64,000 nt of DNA. It comes from Methanolobus sp. GTDB lineage: Archaea; Halobacteriota; Methanosarcinia; Methanosarcinales; Methanosarcinaceae. Shown here piece after piece: positions 47,602 through 54,869 of this stretch (position 1 is the first letter of the stretch; each line of letters begins with the position of its first letter). Location of the stretch: contig JARVGJ010000005.1 in NCBI GenBank assembly GCA_029762595.1, positions 52,774 through 116,773 of the forward strand. The letters run 5' to 3'. The translations under genes were made by a program, and so were the position numbers. Below the pieces are notes generated by a model, which saw nothing but the letters and a program-made list of their open reading frames with translations, was not told the DNA's origin and did no database searches.

Positions 47602-47949
47602 ATGACGGATGTTACCGATTTAAATGGGGCTAACAGGCACAGGTCAAAACTTGGCGGTTCCCATACAACTATAATTGGCGGTCGCATTGGTAAAAAGATA
47701 GTATCTTTATTGAGCCGCCATCCTGAGGTCAAAAAAATAATACCTTCAGTGATAACTGTCAAAGGAAAAGGTAATTCCGGAGGTATGTTGAACGCCAGGG
47801 TGCAGCGGCCGGATGAACGGGGTAACCTGAGGCTTTTGATCTCACATGGTACTTCCTTCCAGGAACTGAGGATAATCACAACAGTTGGCAGTTTTGAAGG
47901 AGGGGAGCGTATCATGGAAGAGCTTAATTCTTTACTACTTGATGAATAA
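47602..47949 (+). CDS. Conserved archaeal protein, DUF2103-like
   Basis: 115 residues with RHRSKLGGSHTTIIGGRIGKK near the N terminus (about 13-33), a basic N-terminal half and an acidic C-terminal end (LNSLLLDE). It resembles the archaeal family described as a predicted metal-binding protein (DUF2103), but I do not see a clear metal-site set. It starts at ATG 47602 close to a TATA-like TTTTATATTAC (47570), so the mRNA may be leaderless, and it lies 12 bp before the marker 12 gene. Confidence 0.6.
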   Translation: MTDVTDLNGANRHRSKLGGSHTTIIGGRIGKKIVSLLSRHPEVKKIIPSVITVKGKGNSGGMLNARVQRPDERGNLRLLISHGTSFQELRIITTVGSFEGGERIMEELNSLLLDE

Positions 47950-47960
47950 GGTGTTATATT

Positions 47961-48956
47961 ATGTTCATTGGTATTGACCATGGTACGACTGCAATGCGTT
48001 TTGCTGCACTTTTTCCACAAAGCGGAAATATACTGAAATTGGAGATACCAAGGACCGATGCAGCAAATATGAGTGAGTCCCGGCTGGTCTCAACCATCGG
48101 ATCAACATTTGGGATAAGGAAAACCGATATCTCCCTTATGGCTGTGACGTATTCAATGGGCGATGGTATCCATGATATTGAGGATATAAGGAATGTGAAG
48201 GGCCGGGGAGTAAAAAGCATAGAAGGGGCTGGCAAGAAGACAGGTGGTGGGGGGCGTGTATTTGATGCCATCAGGTCTTCTGGTATTCCGGCAGTGGTAA
48301 TACCTGGGATTCATGAGGGAAGTGGTACTGATCCGCGGCTCAATATATTCTCTCATTCCACAAGCCCTGAGAAAGTGGGCATCGCATATCATGCACATTC
48401 GCTTGGTCTTACTGATTTTGTTCTCTCTGACATTAGTTCCAATACTGTTACCCTGGGTGTTGCAGGTGGAAAACTTATTGGTGCAATTGATGCATGTATC
48501 TTTGCTCCGGGACTGCAGCATGGTCCGCTGGATGTGCAGGCACTTAGGGATGTGGATGCAGGTAAGATGAGCGCCAATGAAGCTTTTGTACATTCCGGTG
48601 TACTCAAACATACTCCTTTCTCAGACAGGTACGAGCTCATCAGGGCTGCTGAGGATAAAGACCCCCGTGCCATTCTGGCACTGGACAGCATAGCGCTTTT
48701 TGCAGCCATGGAGATTGCCGGTATGCAGCTTTTGCTGAAGGATTATGGTTCAAAAGGTGAGATAATCATAGAGGGTTCGGTGGGCGAGATCCCTTATGTT
48801 GTGGAGAGGATAGAGAAACATCTTGATGTCAGGGTCCGTGTGCTGGACCGGTGGAGTGCGGCTCTTGGATGTGCAGAGATAGCCCGGGATATTCATGCAG
48901 GTTCAAGGGATATCCTTGGTCTGAATGTCAACTTTGAGACAGATGTAGATGAGTAA
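47961..48956 (+). CDS. Methanogenesis marker protein 12 (ASKHA family)
   Basis: 331-residue protein conserved in methanogens, ASKHA/actin-like ATPase fold: IGIDHGTTAMRFA at the N terminus is the phosphate-1 loop, GRVFDAIRSSGIPAVVIPGIHEG follows, and a later GEIIIEGSVGE segment. The family is a phylogenetic marker of methanogens; its reaction is not known to me. SD AAGGTG precedes the ATG. Coupled by 12 bp to the preceding small gene. Marker 11 lies about 2 kb away on the other strand. Confidence 0.92.
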   Translation: MFIGIDHGTTAMRFAALFPQSGNILKLEIPRTDAANMSESRLVSTIGSTFGIRKTDISLMAVTYSMGDGIHDIEDIRNVKGRGVKSIEGAGKKTGGGGRVFDAIRSSGIPAVVIPGIHEGSGTDPRLNIFSHSTSPEKVGIAYHAHSLGLTDFVLSDISSNTVTLGVAGGKLIGAIDACIFAPGLQHGPLDVQALRDVDAGKMSANEAFVHSGVLKHTPFSDRYELIRAAEDKDPRAILALDSIALFAAMEIAGMQLLLKDYGSKGEIIIEGSVGEIPYVVERIEKHLDVRVRVLDRWSAALGCAEIARDIHAGSRDILGLNVNFETDVDE

Positions 48957-49005
48957 AGTTTGCAATTTCAAATTTGAAACTTAAAACTATGTTTCCCCTG
49001 TCATA

Positions 49006-50565
49006 TCAATATTTTGTACATTTTCCTTCAATGTAAACAACTGAAACACCTTTTGTTCCGACCTTTTGTTCTATAATGCCTTTTAACATGTTCTCTGTCT
49101 CAATGCTCCCATCAAAGCTCATGCACCGGTCAATATCAATAACGGTTGTATCGGGCACAAGCACTTTCACCAGTTCAAGCAGGTCCGGGGTCAGCTGTCC
49201 TCCTGTCATTGCAGCTATCTCATTGCGCAGTATAAAAACAAGAATATCAAAACCCTCGTCTACGGCATTAATAAGTCCGATAATCCCTGAATGTGCAAGT
49301 CCGAAGTCCCCTATTACAGCCACTCCCTTTCCGGGAAAACCGCAGGCTGTGGAAATCGCACCACCCAGTGAGAATCCGGTGTTGACTGCAGTTAGTGGCT
49401 GCGGTGCTGTCCGTATGGAGCAGCCCATGTCCCCGGCAACCGGCTCGATATCATGCAGCACATTATAGAGTGGCATGAATGGACAGTCGCTGCAGATGGG
49501 TCTTGAACCCCTGGCAGCTATGGTCTGGATGTCTGTGTACTTTGAGACCCTATCCATGTCGATGTTCTCGAGGGCGAACTCTATATGTTCTTTTTCGATC
49601 ATGCCCACAGGCAAATGACCGCTTTTTTTGCCAAGGAGCCTTTCATGGTTGCATGTGCTGACATAAGATTCTATAAAAGCCTCGCTTTCTTCCACAATAA
49701 GCACACGCTCGTGTTTGTCAATGAACTGCATGATGATGTTTTTGGGCAGTGGTGTTACAAGGCCAAGGGCAAGATGCGAGCAGTCCGAATACATCAGTTG
49801 CGTGGATAGTATTTCATCCACTATTGATGAGGGGTAGCCTGATGATATTATCCCGACCTTTTCCCCGCTTATTGATACGCGATTGAACCGGGAGTTCTCA
49901 GCTTCATGCATCATCAGGGGTTCTGTGAAGATGTGGAAGCGCTGATGTTTCCCATGCATGGTATATTTCCACATTTCCCTGTCAAACTTCTTCCCTGGAG
50001 TCTGGTTTCCTGTTTTTCCGTGTACTGTACTTCCGACTGTCCTTATGCCCTGTTCAGCTTTTTCCAGCCTCTCAGTTATACGCATAATTACAGGAACTCC
50101 TGTTTCTTCACAAAGACCAAATGCCCTGTTCAGTGAGTCGTAAGCATCCTGGGGGGTGGCGGGGTCAAAGACAGCGGTCTCAGCCAGTGCTCCGTAGAAC
50201 CTGGAATCCTGCTCGTTCTGTGATGCCTTTGCTCCGGGATCGTCCCCGGCAAGTATGACAAGCCCTGCACCGATGGTGTGCATCATTGCAGTCATAAGGG
50301 GGTCTGCAAGCACGTTCATACCCACATGCTTGACCAAAACCATGGACCTGCGTCCTGTGACCGAGGCTCCCAGTGCAGCCTCAAGGGCCGCTTTCTCATT
50401 GGTGAACCAGTGGATCTGGCAAGGGACGGAATCCTTTTCATTAAAAAAGAGGTCTGCAACTGCAGTAATGGGGTATCCGGCAACAGCAGTAATGAACCTT
50501 ACATCGCTGTCAACAGCTGCAAGGCGGATTGCTTCAAGGCCGGTGATCTCCCTTTTAGTTGTCAT
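49006..50565 (-). CDS. IorA-like thiamine-diphosphate enzyme without ferredoxin domain
   Basis: 519 residues similar to the alpha subunit of indolepyruvate:ferredoxin oxidoreductase (domains: pyrimidine-binding, transketolase C-terminal-like, and TPP-binding with GDFGLAHSGIIGL). The family's usual C-terminal part with eight cluster cysteines is absent: the sequence ends VVYIEGKCTKY. Isolated cysteines occur (CSDCPFMP, near 355-362; GDMGCSIRT). IorB is not adjacent. It follows the marker 11 gene by 28 bp in the same direction, so it may work in that unknown pathway instead of aromatic 2-oxoacid oxidation. Confidence 0.82.
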   Translation of the reverse strand: MTTKREITGLEAIRLAAVDSDVRFITAVAGYPITAVADLFFNEKDSVPCQIHWFTNEKAALEAALGASVTGRRSMVLVKHVGMNVLADPLMTAMMHTIGAGLVILAGDDPGAKASQNEQDSRFYGALAETAVFDPATPQDAYDSLNRAFGLCEETGVPVIMRITERLEKAEQGIRTVGSTVHGKTGNQTPGKKFDREMWKYTMHGKHQRFHIFTEPLMMHEAENSRFNRVSISGEKVGIISSGYPSSIVDEILSTQLMYSDCSHLALGLVTPLPKNIIMQFIDKHERVLIVEESEAFIESYVSTCNHERLLGKKSGHLPVGMIEKEHIEFALENIDMDRVSKYTDIQTIAARGSRPICSDCPFMPLYNVLHDIEPVAGDMGCSIRTAPQPLTAVNTGFSLGGAISTACGFPGKGVAVIGDFGLAHSGIIGLINAVDEGFDILVFILRNEIAAMTGGQLTPDLLELVKVLVPDTTVIDIDRCMSFDGSIETENMLKGIIEQKVGTKGVSVVYIEGKCTKY

Positions 50566-50593
50566 ATTTCTTCGTTTCTTGCTGCATTGTTAA

Positions 50594-51502
50594 TCAAAGC
50601 TGTGCATCCAGCCTGACCGATTCATCAGGCCTGGCAAACCATGCCAGTGCAGCCAGTGAACCGATGATGCCGTTGCCGTCAAGCCATATATCTACGCCGT
50701 TGTCCTCTGCACACTGCAGTGCATATTCCTTTGTGAGCTCCCTGCTGCGGCATTGTTTGCTGTATTCGTTCATTTTCTTCGCATCAAAGTCAGAGAGCAC
50801 AACCATTCCGGTCTCTTCAGAGACACTATATTTCAGGAGTGCTGCCTTTATGCTCTCAAGTAACTCCTGTTTAGCCTCCTCATTCACACATCCGAATTCC
50901 AGCACTGTGGACACACAGTTCTGCGTCCTTGCCGACACCGGGAATAGCTGTACCAGTGAGTGGGAAAGGTACACTGATCCTATGCAGTCCAGCTCCTTTG
51001 CCATGTTATGTGTAAGGGTCCACGTGGCCCCCTCTTCCTTGGTGTCGGTGTCGTCGATACCAATGAGCACCCTCTCCCTTCTGGGGACTACAATGCTCCC
51101 TTTGGCAGACCTCCCGCCACCGGATTCTGTATAGTTGCAGCACAGCACGCCCTGGGCGAATGCCCTGCATCTGGTGGCGCCCACCCCTCCTCCTCCAAGT
51201 CCGGCATATGTTATGCGGACCTCCTCTCCTTCCACGAGCACCGCTTCAATTCCCGCGGCAGCCCGGGACGGCTTAAGCTCAAGGGTGGATGTGCCGGTCT
51301 TAACGGTATAACGTATCATGTTCCCGATAGAATACGTCTTCTGGATGAGCGGTGAGTGTGAATAATGGAACTTGGACCATGCAGCACCGCCATAACAATT
51401 GCTATGCTCAATGATCTCCGCATACTCATTGTTCCTGTCGCATATTGCATATATGCCCCTGTACGGAGTGGTATAGGGGTCATTGAGTTCTATATCTTTC
51501 AT
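50594..51502 (-). CDS. Methanogenesis marker protein 11
   Basis: 302 residues, methanogen-specific family with a TiaS-like segment IGIDDTDTKEEGATW (about 143-157) and a C-terminal ALAWFARPDESV. A glycine-rich GLGGGGVGATRCRAF (99-113) and several cysteines (CCNYTES, CRSRELT) are visible. The reaction is unknown. It is the first gene of a two-gene unit with the IorA-like enzyme. No clear TATA within the last 40 bp before its start. Confidence 0.9.
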   Translation of the reverse strand: MKDIELNDPYTTPYRGIYAICDRNNEYAEIIEHSNCYGGAAWSKFHYSHSPLIQKTYSIGNMIRYTVKTGTSTLELKPSRAAAGIEAVLVEGEEVRITYAGLGGGGVGATRCRAFAQGVLCCNYTESGGGRSAKGSIVVPRRERVLIGIDDTDTKEEGATWTLTHNMAKELDCIGSVYLSHSLVQLFPVSARTQNCVSTVLEFGCVNEEAKQELLESIKAALLKYSVSEETGMVVLSDFDAKKMNEYSKQCRSRELTKEYALQCAEDNGVDIWLDGNGIIGSLAALAWFARPDESVRLDAQL

Positions 51503-51513
51503 TTGCGTGTTAA

Positions 51514-51663
51514 TTGCAGGTCAATAGTTTAAATGTTTTGTTTGTGGCTTTAAGTGTAATGCCAGGATTGCGCGACAACGGCAAAATACCCGAGTTCCCG
51601 ACAATCGCACTTCCCATGCTCGCGATCATCGGGCTGGCATTGATATTCAGGAGAAAGGAGTGA
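51514..51663 (+). pseudogene. Orphan PEF-CTERM sorting segment
   Basis: The frame open from 51514, with ATG at 51559, ends in IPEFPTIALPMLAIIGLAL and an RRKE tail (51592-51660), which is the PEF-CTERM archaeal cell-surface sorting signal: PEF, a hydrophobic helix and a positively charged end. The part before it is only 10-25 residues, too short for a surface protein and without a signal peptide. It is probably the 3' remnant of a deleted S-layer-type or surface protein. No archaeosortase gene is in the window. Confidence 0.6.
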
Positions 51664-51715
51664 TCTGATTCACTCTTTCCTTTTTATTGCTGCGCTCTTT
51701 TTTTGGAAATTGCCG

Positions 51716-51752
51716 GTTATGATCGGCAAAAACGATGGAAGTCATCGATTAT
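51716..51752 (+). repeat. 37-bp direct repeat flanking the AAA ATPase gene, left copy
   Basis: Begins GTTATGATCGGC and ends CGATTAT. The right copy at 53188-53224 begins and ends with the same 12 and 7 bases, and about 28 of 37 positions agree. Each copy is partly self-complementary (ATCG...CGAT arms). It is 165 bp before the AAA ATPase start. Confidence 0.7.
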
Positions 51753-51802
51753 ATCCATCAATGTGTATGTTCATTTTATCTGGCATTATTACGTTATATA
51801 AT

Positions 51803-51879
51803 CCATTATCAATGGAGTATTTTTCTAAATTATCTCCAATAAATGGAGTATTTATTGCAGTAATCTCCATTAGAAATGG
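51803..51879 (+). promoter_or_regulatory. Three phased palindromic operators before the AAA ATPase gene
   Basis: CCATTATCAATGG (51803-51815), CTCCAATAAATGGAG (51834-51848) and CCATTAGAAATGG (51867-51879) share CCA...TGG arms. Their centres are at 51809, 51841 and 51873, exactly 32 bp apart, which is three helical turns, so proteins bound to all three would lie on one face. The third abuts the TATA box (AATATATATAAA, 51881-51892). Confidence 0.7.
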
Positions 51880-51880
51880 A

Positions 51881-51892
51881 AATATATATAAA
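51881..51892 (+). promoter_or_regulatory. TATA box of the AAA ATPase gene
   Basis: AATATATATAAA, 25-36 bp before the ATG at 51917, predicting an almost leaderless mRNA. The promoter lies directly next to the third palindrome, so binding there would block TBP. Confidence 0.55.
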
Positions 51893-51916
51893 TTCATCCA
51901 CCGTTCAGTATGATAT

Positions 51917-53176
51917 ATGGATACGAATCAGATAAAGGAGCTCATAGAGGAGCAAAAACAGGAATTTGAAAGGGAAGTGCCGGCGATCAGGCGGCAGAAG
52001 CTTGATAAGATCGAAGGTTACTCGCAGATCCCGCATATTGTTGTCATCACGGGTCTTCGGCGTGCGGGCAAAAGCACACTTCTGAAGCAGATAAAAAAAC
52101 GCTACTATCCTGACGAGAGCATCTATTACATGAACTTTGAGGATGAAAGACTGCTTGACTTCAAGGTAGACGATTTCAATGCTCTTTACGAATCGTTCCT
52201 GGAAACATCTAAACAGAGCAAGGTGTTCTTTTTTGATGAGATACAGAACATACCCCGGTGGGAAGCTTTTGTCAGGCGGATGTATGACCGCGGCTTCAAA
52301 TTCTACATTACCGGCTCCAATTCCTCACTCATGAGCAGGGAGCTGGGAACAAAGCTTACAGGCAGGTTTGTCAAGCTTGAACTCTACCCATTCTCGTTCA
52401 AAGAACTGATCGTATCAAAGGGCATTGAAACAGGAAAAGATGTTTACCTTACAGAGGAAAGGGCCAGGATAAAAAGGGAGTTCGGTCAGTATCTTGAGAG
52501 TGGCGGCATCCCGGAATATTATACCTATGGGAACAAGGACATCATCAGGAACCTCTATGACAACATCCTGTACAAGGATATCATTGTAAGGTACGGGATA
52601 AAAGACGAAACTGCAATAAAATCGCTTGCATATTACCTGATAACCAATCCCGGCACCGAGGTAAGCTACAACCGGCTGAAGAATATTCTGGGCATGGGCA
52701 GCCAGACCACGGTAAAGAATTATATCGATCATCTGGAGAACTCATATCTCATATTCACAATAAGCGCTTTTGACTACTCCGTTAAAAAGCAGATATATTC
52801 AAAGAAGAAGGTTTACATAATCGATACAGGCCTGGTGGATACTCTTGCATTCAAATTCTCAAAGGATACAGGAAAAATGCTTGAGAATATAGTGTTCCTC
52901 GAGCTGAAGAACAGGGGGAAGACTATCTATTACCATAAAGACAGGCACGAATGTGATTTCATAATAATGGAGAAGGACCGCATAACAGAAGCAATGCAGG
53001 TCACTCAAAGGCTGGAATCCTCAAATGAGAAACGGGAGGTTTCAGGTCTGTTGGAGGCAATGGACGCTTATGGACTGAAAGAAGGTCTCATTCTCACGGA
53101 AGACACGGAAAGGCTGATAGATGCGGACGGCAGGAAGATAGTTGCAAAGCCTGTGTGGAAGTGGCTGCTGGAATAA
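51917..53176 (+). CDS. AAA ATPase with C-terminal DUF4143 domain
   Basis: 419 residues of the COG1373 type. Walker A GLRRAGKSTLL (46-56), Walker B VFFFDEIQNI (103-112), sensor region TGSNSSLMSRE (132-142), and a DUF4143 C-terminal half with a winged-helix-like piece (NRLKNILGMGSQTTVKNYIDHLE) and a nuclease-like ECDFIIM ... EAMQV region similar to the PD-(D/E)xK fold. These proteins are abundant and mobile in methanogens; function is unknown, with defence or stress roles suggested. It sits alone, between 37-bp repeats and behind a phased-operator promoter. Confidence 0.88.
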   Translation: MDTNQIKELIEEQKQEFEREVPAIRRQKLDKIEGYSQIPHIVVITGLRRAGKSTLLKQIKKRYYPDESIYYMNFEDERLLDFKVDDFNALYESFLETSKQSKVFFFDEIQNIPRWEAFVRRMYDRGFKFYITGSNSSLMSRELGTKLTGRFVKLELYPFSFKELIVSKGIETGKDVYLTEERARIKREFGQYLESGGIPEYYTYGNKDIIRNLYDNILYKDIIVRYGIKDETAIKSLAYYLITNPGTEVSYNRLKNILGMGSQTTVKNYIDHLENSYLIFTISAFDYSVKKQIYSKKKVYIIDTGLVDTLAFKFSKDTGKMLENIVFLELKNRGKTIYYHKDRHECDFIIMEKDRITEAMQVTQRLESSNEKREVSGLLEAMDAYGLKEGLILTEDTERLIDADGRKIVAKPVWKWLLE

Positions 53177-53187
53177 GGGAATCACCT

Positions 53188-53224
53188 GTTATGATCGGCG
53201 AAAATGGACAAAATCGCCGATTAT
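53188..53224 (+). repeat. 37-bp direct repeat flanking the AAA ATPase gene, right copy
   Basis: GTTATGATCGGC at the left end and CGATTAT at the right end match the left copy at 51716-51752. The inside holds a perfect inverted repeat ATCGGCGA / TCGCCGAT (53193-53200 and 53213-53220) with a 12-nt loop. It starts 12 bp after the ATPase stop and may also serve as its terminator. Confidence 0.7.
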
Positions 53225-53520
53225 AATCGATAATTATGTAGTATGAAGGACTTTTGTTGTTCAGTTTGCAGTCTTGGCTCTGTTGAAATCCCGCCAGTTG
53301 CAACTTTAAGGTCAGAGTTAGTAGTTGACCAGTTGATCTACCGGAAGTCATGAATAAATGATCCATCCCGAAGGGTCCGGCGAAGCCGGCGTTTTCCCGC
53401 AAGACGAACGAGAATGATTCGCAGACTGCATTTTAGATCACTTTCTTCACAGGACCTCTGTGTAAATCTAAAACCTCTTTAAAATCTGCAGTTTGAATGA
53501 TGAAATAATGCCATAGTCTT
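53225..53520. other. Intergenic stretch without recognisable gene
   Basis: No ORF with a start signal is supported. It holds a CCGGC-GAA-GCCGG hairpin (near 53380-53393), a GTTGACCAGTTGATC-like inverted segment and AT-rich ends. Base composition differs from the neighbouring operons, in line with accessory DNA between the two repeat-bounded units. Confidence 0.5.
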
Positions 53521-53562
53521 CGGTACAGCAGCGAAGGAATGTGCCGCAAGCGGCGGGTGGTT
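53521..53562 (+). repeat. 42-bp direct repeat flanking hicB, left copy
   Basis: Starts CGGTACAGCAGCG and ends GGGTGGTT; the right copy is at 53941-53982. The two agree at 33 of 42 positions and lie exactly 420 bp apart (start to start). Both contain the palindrome CCGCNNGCGG. Confidence 0.75.
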
Positions 53563-53648
53563 ATACAGATCATGTTTTAAAATTCTCATATATCCCGGTC
53601 CGGATAAGAGTATTTATATACGGAACAGACAATTACAAAGTGATCAAA

Positions 53649-53879
53649 ATGAAGCATCGAGTGCTGAATTTTACTGTCCTGATCGAACAGGATGAAGACG
53701 GCGTATACGTGGCAAAGGTCCCGGACATCCCCGGCTGCTACACCCAGGGGAAAACCGTGGAGCAGGCAATGGAAAGGATCGTAGAGGCCATCAGGGTCTG
53801 CATTGAGTCGGATGATGAGATGGACGCCTTTGTGCCTATGAAGTTCGTCGGGCTGCAACAGGTCGAGGTAAAGGTATGA
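53649..53879 (+). CDS. hicB: HicB-family antitoxin (orphan)
   Basis: 76 residues from ATG 53649 (the upstream frame back to 53541 has no SD). The HicB/UPF0150 pattern is clear: YVAKVPDIPGCYTQGKTVEQAMERI (residues 19-43, given as position) and VEAIRVCIE. It is a partial RNase H-like fold that binds HicA toxin; a C-terminal DNA-binding domain is not present (short form). The expected HicA gene overlaps here by ATGA but closes after 17 codons, so the toxin is missing. GTGATC ahead of the ATG is a weak SD. Confidence 0.85.
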   Translation: MKHRVLNFTVLIEQDEDGVYVAKVPDIPGCYTQGKTVEQAMERIVEAIRVCIESDDEMDAFVPMKFVGLQQVEVKV

Positions 53880-53929
53880 GCAGGCCTTTGATCAGAGGCG
53901 TGCTTTTTCGTCCTGGCAACTTGTACTAG
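53876..53929 (+). pseudogene. Vestigial hicA start, 17 codons
   Basis: ATG 53876 overlaps the hicB TGA (ATGA), the usual arrangement for hicB-hicA pairs. The frame reads MSRPLIRGVLFRPGNLY and stops at TAG 53927-53929, just before the right-hand 42-bp repeat. A whole HicA is about 60 residues, so a deletion or recombination at the repeat seems to have removed it. Assignment rests on position, not on protein similarity. Confidence 0.35.
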
Positions 53930-53940
53930 TCGATCGTGCT

Positions 53941-53982
53941 CGGCACGGCAGCGGAGAAGTGTGCCGCCTGCGGCGAATGGTT
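53941..53982 (+). repeat. 42-bp direct repeat flanking hicB, right copy
   Basis: Starts CGGCACGGCAGCGG and ends GAATGGTT; partner at 53521-53562 with 33 of 42 positions the same. Contains CCGCCTGCGG, a palindrome with a two-base centre, corresponding to CCGCAAGCGG in the left copy. Confidence 0.75.
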
Positions 53983-54023
53983 GCGTTGCTTATGTTGGTC
54001 GGTTTTCTGCAGAGCCTGCTTAT

Positions 54024-54722
54024 CTATTTCACATACCCCTCATCCTTCAGGCTCACATACCTGCCGTCACCGATGACCACGTGGTCCAGCACGTCGATTC
54101 CCAGCAGTTTCCCGCCCTCGACGAGTTTCTCGGTCACTGCGATGTCCTCCCTGCTGGGTGTGGGGTCGCCGGACGGGTGGTTGTGCGAGAGTATGACCGA
54201 GGCGCAGGACTCCATGAGGGCGGCCTTGAACACTTCCCGGGGGTGGACGATATTCGCATTCAGACTGCCGATGGAGATGACCTCCTCGCGGAGCACCTGG
54301 TTCTTGGTGTCGAGGAGCAGGGCTACCAGCCTTTCTCGTTTATGCTCACGCATCCTGGGGTAGAGCAGCGAGTACACATCTGCCGGGGACCTGATCTTGC
54401 GCCTGGGCTCGTCACTGAATCCCTCAAGCTTGCGGGCAAGCTCGAACACGGCAGATATCTGGGCTGCCTTGGCACTGCCGATTCCGTGGATCTGGGTGAG
54501 CTTGTTTATGTTTGCCTGGCTGAGCTGTTTGATACTGTACTCTGAGAATATGCGGCTGCACAGGTTGATGATGTTCTCCTTCTGTGTCCCGGTCCTCAGG
54601 ATGATGGCAAGCAGTTCGGCATTGGATAGAGCCTCAGGGCCGTATTTGAGCAACCTTTCCCGTGGCCTTTCATCTTCAGGCATATCATGGATGCGTATCT
54701 TGTACTCGCTAATGCTATTCAT
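54024..54722 (-). CDS. radC: RadC-family JAB-domain protein
   Basis: 232 residues with an N-terminal helix-hairpin-helix region (IHGIGSAKAAQISAVFELARK is at 78-98) and a C-terminal JAB/MPN domain with the metal motif SHNHPSGDPTPSRED (H180, H182, D186). RadC relatives are common in bacteria and often lie on mobile elements; the true role is unknown, and the old link to DNA repair is not supported. ATG 54722 is preceded by AT-rich DNA with TATA-like TATAAATTAATCG context. Codon use is richer in G/C than the neighbours, which suggests transfer. Confidence 0.9.
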   Translation of the reverse strand: MNSISEYKIRIHDMPEDERPRERLLKYGPEALSNAELLAIILRTGTQKENIINLCSRIFSEYSIKQLSQANINKLTQIHGIGSAKAAQISAVFELARKLEGFSDEPRRKIRSPADVYSLLYPRMREHKRERLVALLLDTKNQVLREEVISIGSLNANIVHPREVFKAALMESCASVILSHNHPSGDPTPSREDIAVTEKLVEGGKLLGIDVLDHVVIGDGRYVSLKDEGYVK

Positions 54723-54869
54723 TGCAAAGGCTACAATACTGGTAGGATATAAATTAATCGTAATTTACCTATTATAAATTTCATTGAATCTAAAAATTGA
54801 TCTCTATGAATGACCTGTTTCTATGGATCTCGTTGTGTACTTATATCATAGGATCGCATAAACAACTGC

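Noticed and set aside
47331..48020. 229-codon minus-strand frame across the ACT, DUF2103-like and marker 12 genes
   Set aside because: Antisense to three supported genes with coupled starts.
53876..53929. Functional hicA toxin gene
   Set aside because: Only 17 codons, without the dsRBD-like fold residues; kept only as a possible remnant.
54024..54722. RadC as a DNA repair enzyme
   Set aside because: The JAB motif is intact, but the repair role of the family is not supported.
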